This document shows positions 59,581 through 64,000 of a stretch of DNA of 64,000 bases, one piece after another. Below the pieces are notes generated by a model. That model did not search any database and had not been told where the DNA came from. It saw only the letters and a list, made by a program, of their open reading frames with translations. The stretch lies in the NCBI RefSeq assembly GCF_001592945.1, contig NZ_LRPB01000002.1, positions 62,001 through 126,000 of the forward strand, given 5' to 3'. The stretch is from Roseivirga seohaensis (lineage in GTDB: Bacteria; Bacteroidota; Bacteroidia; Cytophagales; Cyclobacteriaceae). Every line of letters starts with the position of its first letter. Within the stretch, counting starts at the first letter, position 1. The position numbers and the translations under genes are program-made.

Positions 59581-60075
59581 TTATTGGAGTGCTTTTGTCT
59601 TAAGAAAATCACTTTCATTAACCGTAGCTTTTTCGCTGGTATCGGCATCCATATAGATTTTCCAAGTGCCATTCACTTTTTTTAAGGTGACATTAAACTT
59701 GCCATAGTGGTGTTCTGGGGTATAGCCATTATAACGTGTAAGCCTATAGATGCCTGTTTCATAAGCCCAATCTCCTTTTTGTACTCGATTAATAAAACCG
59801 AACTGAATCCGCTGTTTGATTTTGCGCTCATTCCATAAGTTGAACATATTGAGATTAGAATCTTTGTACTCCCTGCCTATTAGTATTTGATTTTGATCAA
59901 TGGGTATTCTGAGCACATCATCTGTATGGATGTAATTGAAAAGACTGGCATTCAAATCCTGATAAGCCTGCATAAAGTTATACCAAACGTCTTTGTTGAT
60001 TTTTTCTTGTTCCGACTGTGCAAATGTATTGGTGCAGCACATAACAAGCATGGCTCCGAGTAATATCTTCTTCAT
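59581..60075 (-). CDS. NTF2-like (SnoaL/DUF4440-type) exported protein
   Basis: A 164-residue protein with a signal peptide (MKKILLGAMLVMCCTNTFAQ). The body is NTF2-like: WYNFMQAYQDLNASLFNYIHTDDVLRIP, an ILIGREYKDSNLNMF helix, then strands IQFGFINRVQKGDWAYETGIYRLTRY, HYGKFNVTLKKVNGTWKIYMDADTSE. Such proteins are often hydrolase-like or ligand-binding without clear catalytic residues; none are conserved enough here to assign a reaction. A divergent member with unknown role. Single gene. Confidence 0.72.
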   Translation of the reverse strand: MKKILLGAMLVMCCTNTFAQSEQEKINKDVWYNFMQAYQDLNASLFNYIHTDDVLRIPIDQNQILIGREYKDSNLNMFNLWNERKIKQRIQFGFINRVQKGDWAYETGIYRLTRYNGYTPEHHYGKFNVTLKKVNGTWKIYMDADTSEKATVNESDFLKTKALQ

Positions 60076-60144
60076 AATTTAATGACCTTACAAATGCAAC
60101 GGAGAGGAATCTGGAATCTTGCTTTGATCGTTGGCTTTTAGGAA

Positions 60145-60179
60145 ATAAAAAGCCAGAGTCATTTAAATAACTCTGGCTT
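60145..60179 (-). terminator. Terminator of the S41 protease gene
   Basis: Stem AAGCCAGAGT (60150-60159) / ACTCTGGCTT (60170-60179). On the minus strand a T-run (TTTTATTT) follows, 23 bases after the protease stop codon. Confidence 0.8.
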
Positions 60180-60201
60180 GAAAGTCGGATTTAGTAAATA
60201 C

Positions 60202-61848
60202 CTAGCGCTTTTGTAGCAATAAACTGTTTGATTTATCTTTCAATAAACTTGGGTTTTGAAAGAGCAATACGGCTTGGTTATATACCTCGTTAGTCTGATT
60301 GTAAATTTTGTAAAAGGCGTTATCGTCATAAATATCGCGGGCCAATTGAGCTTTAATTAAAAAGACTAAAAACGCTTTCGATTTATTGTATTCTCTTTCT
60401 CTGAACCTAACCCCGTTGGTTTTTCCAATTTCAATTACTTGGTTCAGCATGTCTTCGGTAACTTCAAATTCTTTATTGAATTTTTCAAAATCCCAATCGT
60501 TTAAATACTTGTGGTTGTCTCTGTAGTCTAGCGTAAATTCTTTTACAGAATTGCTTGAGAATAATCGGTTTACATAGGCCGTAGCGTAAGTCGTATCTAA
60601 TGGAACAAAGTAGTCGGGCATAATTCCGCCACCGCCATAAACAGTTCTTCCTGAAGTGGTTTCGTAGGCCAAGTCTTCATTAAAATGCACGCTGTCTTGA
60701 CTGAAAAGTTCACCAGAAACAAAGCGTTGATAATAATCAGACGCATAAGCTTCTTCGCCTTCACTATAAGGTTTTTGAATAGAACGACCACTTGGAGTAT
60801 AATATCGGGCAATGGTCATTCGTAATTCTGAACCATCTTTGAGGTCGAAAGGCAATTGCACCAAACCTTTGCCGAACGACCTTCTTCCAATAATCAAAGC
60901 TCTGTCGTTGTCTTGCAAAGCGCCAGCCACAATTTCCGAAGCAGAAGCACTTCCTTCGTTCATGAGTACAGTAACCGGTCCTTCTTCAAAAATACCTCTT
61001 TTGGTAGCTCTTGCTTCAGAATCATATTTCGACCCTTGCCCTTTCTGACTTACAATTAATTTGCCGTCTGAGAGTAGTTCGTCAGAAATGCCAATGGCAG
61101 CACTCATATAGCCACCACCATTATTCTGTAAGTCCAAGATCAGCTTTTGCATGCCTTGTTCCTTCAGGTTTTCTAGTGCCGATTTAAATTCAGCATAAGT
61201 ATTCTCGGCAAACTTATTCACCTTAATGTACCCAACTTCATCATCAATCATATAACCCGCATCTACAGAATATTGCGGAATGGCATTTCTGATTAGATTA
61301 AAATCGAGTAGCTCATCTTCTCCTTTTCTTAAAACAGTAATGACCACCTCTGTACCTCTTGGGCCTCTGAGTAAGTTAAAAACTTGGTTGTTGTCCATTC
61401 CGATTCCGGCAATGTTTTCACCATCCACTTTTATGATTTTATCTCCAGCCAAAATCCCAGCTTTTTCTGAAGGCCCACCGGCCAAGGGAGTCACAACATA
61501 TAGAGTATCTCTAAGTAAATTGAACTCAACTCCAATACCATCGAAGCTTGCGCGCAATTGGCTTTCGGCAAGCTCTCTGTCTTGTGGAGGAATGTAAATT
61601 GTATGTGGATCTAACTTATCTAGCATTTGACTGATAGACTCTTCGAGCAATTCTTCTGTATCTACCGAGTCTACATAGTCATGTTCTATGTAGTCCATAA
61701 GTTGCGTGAATTTTTGAATAGAAGCGCTGTATTTGCTATTTACTCCTGGGAAAGAAAAGCTTGAACCAATCCAGATGCCTAAAACAACGGCAGCAGCAAG
61801 TAAAAGGGGTAAACGTATTTGACTTTTAGAATTATGGGTATCACTCAC
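60202..61848 (-). CDS. Carboxyl-terminal processing peptidase (S41, CtpA/Prc-like)
   Basis: A 548-residue S41A protease. N-terminal membrane anchor (LPLLLAAAVVLGIWIGSSF, 13-31); a PDZ domain (SFDGIGVEFNLLRDTLYVVTPLAGGPSEKAGILAGDKIIKVDGENIAG, about 101-170); protease core with the nucleophile in EGSASASEIVAG (Ser302), Lys327 in SFGKGLVQ and Gln331, spacing Ser-Lys of 25 as in CtpB. A ~150-residue C-terminal helical part (LNDWDFEKFNKEFEVTEDMLNQVIEIGK) follows. It cleaves C termini of periplasmic or membrane proteins. Single gene with terminator. Confidence 0.92.
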   Translation of the reverse strand: MSDTHNSKSQIRLPLLLAAAVVLGIWIGSSFSFPGVNSKYSASIQKFTQLMDYIEHDYVDSVDTEELLEESISQMLDKLDPHTIYIPPQDRELAESQLRASFDGIGVEFNLLRDTLYVVTPLAGGPSEKAGILAGDKIIKVDGENIAGIGMDNNQVFNLLRGPRGTEVVITVLRKGEDELLDFNLIRNAIPQYSVDAGYMIDDEVGYIKVNKFAENTYAEFKSALENLKEQGMQKLILDLQNNGGGYMSAAIGISDELLSDGKLIVSQKGQGSKYDSEARATKRGIFEEGPVTVLMNEGSASASEIVAGALQDNDRALIIGRRSFGKGLVQLPFDLKDGSELRMTIARYYTPSGRSIQKPYSEGEEAYASDYYQRFVSGELFSQDSVHFNEDLAYETTSGRTVYGGGGIMPDYFVPLDTTYATAYVNRLFSSNSVKEFTLDYRDNHKYLNDWDFEKFNKEFEVTEDMLNQVIEIGKTNGVRFREREYNKSKAFLVFLIKAQLARDIYDDNAFYKIYNQTNEVYNQAVLLFQNPSLLKDKSNSLLLQKR

Positions 61849-61970
61849 GGTGTTGTAAAATTTTGAATTCGGTAAAATTAACTATTTAGGTCAAACAAAA
61901 TATTCCGTTTGAGCATAGTAACATAGAAACGAAATGCGTTGGTTTGTGTTTAAATTAAAATTTAAGCGTG

Positions 61971-61982
61971 TATATCGATATA
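61971..61982. promoter_or_regulatory. Palindrome upstream of the hemerythrin/RIC-like gene
   Basis: Perfect 12-bp palindrome TATATCGATATA, 45 bases before the ATG at 62028, in the 179-base divergent gap with the S41 protease gene. Possible operator; no known factor matches. Confidence 0.35.
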
Positions 61983-62027
61983 TAGATCGCTCAAAAATTA
62001 TTATTTTAGCTGAATAGTCAATTTCAA

Positions 62028-62780
62028 ATGCAGGGTATACAAGAACGAACGATCAATGATTTAGTGGCCGAAAACCATGTCAGGGCTTCGGTACTGTACT
62101 ACTTCGGGGTAAATTTTTATGATAACGAGGAACGTACTTTGAAAGAAGTATGCACTTCTTGCGGCTTAAATATTAAAACGGTAATTAAAAGTTTAGAGGC
62201 TGAACCAAAGAAAACCGATGTTAATGAGCTCAGGCTAATGGCCTATCCAATCGACCTTGTTGTAGAATATTTAAAGCATTCTCACTCTGTATTTGTAAAA
62301 AAGCGTTTGGCTTACATTGCTCAGTTAATTGACAGTTTGGGAGCGGTAAACTATCGTTACCAAAGTTTGGCTAACGACCTAAAAACGGTATTTCCTTTAT
62401 TTGTAGAAGACTTTATTCATCATATTCACGAAGAAGAAGATTCACTTTTTGTTTACATTCAACAGCTTAGAGATTTTCTTTCGGGAGAAAACCATGGCAC
62501 CAAGCTATTCTATACCATGGAAAAAATATCCATTCATGAATTTGCAATAGACCATGAAGAGCATGAACATGAAATGGATGGGCTTCGAAAAATCACCAAT
62601 AATTACACTTATTGCGAAGAAGCCGATTTGCATATTAAAGTGCTTTATGAAGAGCTGAAATCCTTTGAAGAGGATTTACTTTTACATGCTAAAATTGAAG
62701 ATGACATTCTTTTACCAAAGGCACTTCAATTAGAAAAACTGGTTAAACTTCGTTTTTACGATATTATCAAACAGAATTAA
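62028..62780 (+). CDS. Hemerythrin-type di-iron protein, RIC-like (YtfE/ScdA family)
   Basis: A 250-residue protein. N-terminal ScdA-N-like domain (TINDLVAENHVRASVLYYFGVNFYDNEERTLKEVCTSCGL) and a C-terminal hemerythrin-like four-helix domain with metal-ligand candidates His84/His86 (KHSH), His131-Glu137 (HHIHEEE), His176-His181 (DHEEHEHE), His220 and Glu224 (HAKIEDD). RIC proteins repair iron-sulfur clusters damaged by NO or oxidants. Odd point: the CCGG of the ScdA-N domain is not present (FYDNEER instead), so the N-terminal thiol function may be lost. First gene of an operon with ruvX and def; its stop overlaps the ruvX ATG by one base. Confidence 0.85.
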   Translation: MQGIQERTINDLVAENHVRASVLYYFGVNFYDNEERTLKEVCTSCGLNIKTVIKSLEAEPKKTDVNELRLMAYPIDLVVEYLKHSHSVFVKKRLAYIAQLIDSLGAVNYRYQSLANDLKTVFPLFVEDFIHHIHEEEDSLFVYIQQLRDFLSGENHGTKLFYTMEKISIHEFAIDHEEHEHEMDGLRKITNNYTYCEEADLHIKVLYEELKSFEEDLLLHAKIEDDILLPKALQLEKLVKLRFYDIIKQN

Positions 62781-63190
62781 TGGGTAGAATCCTCGCCATA
62801 GATTATGGCAGAAAACGCGTTGGTTTGGCCGTTACCGATCCACTTCAAATTATCGCTTCTCCTTTAGAAACCGTACACAGTAAAGATGTGATTCAGTACT
62901 TAAAGGATTACGATAAGGTTGAAAATCTGGAAGCAATTGTGTTAGGAATGCCCATGAACTTGAATAACCAACCTACAGATGCTACTCTAGGTGCAAAACA
63001 ATTTGAGAACCTACTTAAAAAGCATTTTCCAGAAAAACCCGTTTATTTGCAAGACGAAAGATTTACCTCCAAAATGGCCATGGATGCGATGATTGCCGGA
63101 GGGATGAAAAAAAAGGATAGAAGAGAAAAAGGGAATGTAGATAAAATAAGCGCGACCATTATTTTACAATCCTTTTTGGAAAGCAGATAG
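62780..63190 (+). CDS. ruvX: Putative pre-16S rRNA nuclease / Holliday junction resolvase RuvX (YqgF)
   Basis: A 136-residue RNase H-like protein. Motifs: LAIDYGRKRVGLAV with catalytic Asp8, GMPMNLNN (57-64), QDERFTS (91-97) and VDKISA (120-125) with Asp121. YqgF is essential for 16S rRNA 5' maturation in E. coli and was earlier proposed as a Holliday junction resolvase. Translation is probably coupled to the RIC-like gene (TAATG overlap), and the def start follows the stop after 1 base. Confidence 0.95.
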   Translation: MGRILAIDYGRKRVGLAVTDPLQIIASPLETVHSKDVIQYLKDYDKVENLEAIVLGMPMNLNNQPTDATLGAKQFENLLKKHFPEKPVYLQDERFTSKMAMDAMIAGGMKKKDRREKGNVDKISATIILQSFLESR

Positions 63191-63191
63191 C

Positions 63192-63746
63192 ATGATTTAC
63201 CCAATAGTAGCTTACGGAGACAATATTTTAAGAAAAGAAGCTGAAGAATTTCATCGAGATTCTGAAGACCTTACCAAGCTAGTTGAAGCTATGTACGACA
63301 CCATGAACAATGCGAATGGTGTGGGTTTGGCAGCTCCACAAATAGGGTTGTCTAAAAGACTTTTTATAATTGATTCTACTAAAATGGAAGAGGAAGAAGG
63401 AAAAGGCATTAAGCGCGTTTTCATTAATCCTGAAATTCTAGATGAATACGGTGAAGAATGGAGTTTTGAAGAAGGCTGCTTGAGTATTCCAGATGTGCAT
63501 GGCGATATCCTTCGTCCTGAAAAACTTACCATTCGCTATTTCGATGAGTTATGGAACGAACACGAAGAGGAGTTTGACTCTATGACCGCCCGAGTAATTC
63601 AGCATGAATACGACCACCTCAATGGCGTTCTTTTTACAGACTACATAAAAGGGTTGAAAAAGCAGATGCTTCGAGCAAAATTGCTCAATATCTCAAAAGG
63701 CTCGGTAAAAGCAGATTACCGAATGCGATTCCCAAGTAAGAAGTAA
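63192..63746 (+). CDS. def: Peptide deformylase
   Basis: A 184-residue peptide deformylase, which removes the formyl group from N-terminal methionine of new proteins. The three signature motifs are present: GVGLAAPQ (43-50), EEGCLSIP (93-100, with the metal Cys96) and QHEYDHLNG (137-145, with His138 and His142 and catalytic Glu139). Length is typical. The last gene of the RIC-like - ruvX - def operon. Confidence 0.96.
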   Translation: MIYPIVAYGDNILRKEAEEFHRDSEDLTKLVEAMYDTMNNANGVGLAAPQIGLSKRLFIIDSTKMEEEEGKGIKRVFINPEILDEYGEEWSFEEGCLSIPDVHGDILRPEKLTIRYFDELWNEHEEEFDSMTARVIQHEYDHLNGVLFTDYIKGLKKQMLRAKLLNISKGSVKADYRMRFPSKK

Positions 63747-63782
63747 TTCAGCGTTTAAAGAGAAACCCTTTAGGATTTTACC

Positions 63783-63948
63783 CAAGTCGGACGGCACGTC
63801 AGACTTGTGTACTGGGTAGTGAACTACGAATATTTGCTTAAAAAAATGGAGGCTTTAAGTACTATAATATCAGGTCTGACCTTTGGTGCCGACCTTGCAA
63901 TTATTGAGAATACGCTCCTCCATCAAAGTAGGAATGCACGTCAGACTT
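63783..63948. repeat. Hairpin repeats downstream of def
   Basis: Hairpin CAAGTCGGAC (63783-63792), loop GGCAC, GTCAGACTTG (63798-63807), one mismatch. A 13-bp piece of it, GCACGTCAGACTT (63794-63806), recurs exactly at 63936-63948. A related inverted segment (AGGTCTGACC, then GACCT) lies between. No gene is visible from 63747 to the window end. Confidence 0.5.
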
Positions 63949-64000
63949 AGATATTAGCTTTAGTTAAATAAAGCCTTTCTTGATTCTTCATGAATCGCCA

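Noticed and set aside
61971-61982. FNR/CRP-type site upstream of the RIC-like gene
   Set aside because: The palindrome is TATATCGATATA and lacks the TTGAT-N4-ATCAA or TGTGA-N6-TCACA halves.

Overview
The window is about 64 kb of a Bacteroidota chromosome, most likely a marine, Cytophagales-like lineage. The grounds are family content: DUF5686, DUF6660 and HYC_CC_PP proteins, a type IX secretion (T9SS) C-terminal sorting domain, FecR/TonB-receptor regulation with STN domains, and CzcA-TolC fusions. The tRNA promoter fits the Bacteroidota pattern TTTG-N19-TAnnTTTG, and genes lack obvious Shine-Dalgarno sites. No phage, plasmid or CRISPR features were seen.

Layout. 1-6.2 kb: end of nadD, a DUF5686 outer-membrane protein, a DsbA-like thioredoxin protein and a penicillin-acylase-family lipoprotein. 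6.2-11 kb: a VapBC-type toxin-antitoxin pair, a trypsin-like protease followed by tandem repeats that carry copies of its own 3' end, and a methionine/glutamine-type aminotransferase followed by an omega-amidase-like hydrolase. 11-20.4 kb: a T9SS FG-GAP protein with an overlapping unknown gene, murF, then an ECF sigma - FecR - TonB receptor - second FecR operon. 20.5-27.6 kb: tRNA-Val(UAC) with promoter and terminator, a truncated GIY-YIG remnant, an MgtC/SapB-like gene, a 57-residue Cys-containing peptide gene 3 nt ahead of a PqqB-like metallo-hydrolase lipoprotein, a second ECF sigma operon with two DUF4097 proteins and a HEAT-repeat anti-sigma-like protein, a LolA-like protein and a nitrilase. 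27.7-29.2 kb: a REP/BIME array with an embedded REP-associated (RAYT) transposase; the array carries extra copies of the neighbouring flotillin terminator and 3' end. 29.2-32 kb: flotillin/NfeD pair and a DUF6503-like lipoprotein.

32.2-55.5 kb is a metal-efflux island. One part is a plus-strand operon (DUF6660, CzcA-TolC fusion, CzcB). A second is a minus-strand run (HMA-AraC regulator, HMA-MauE protein, CopB ATPase, second DUF6660, TonB receptor). The third is a long minus-strand operon: HYC_CC_PP, CusA, TolC, DUF2911, TlpA, an Asp-box/CDCC lipoprotein, CusB-DUF3347 and free DUF3347. Together they would sense, chaperone and export Cu/Ag and probably divalent metals from cytoplasm and periplasm. 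55.6-64 kb: a large Asp-box beta-propeller protein, small secreted proteins, a CtpA-like S41 protease, and a hemerythrin/RIC-like - ruvX - def operon.

The best leads for something undescribed are the small-peptide/PqqB-like pair, the RAYT with an altered HUH motif inside gene-tail-carrying repeats, and the unassigned lipoproteins of the copper island.
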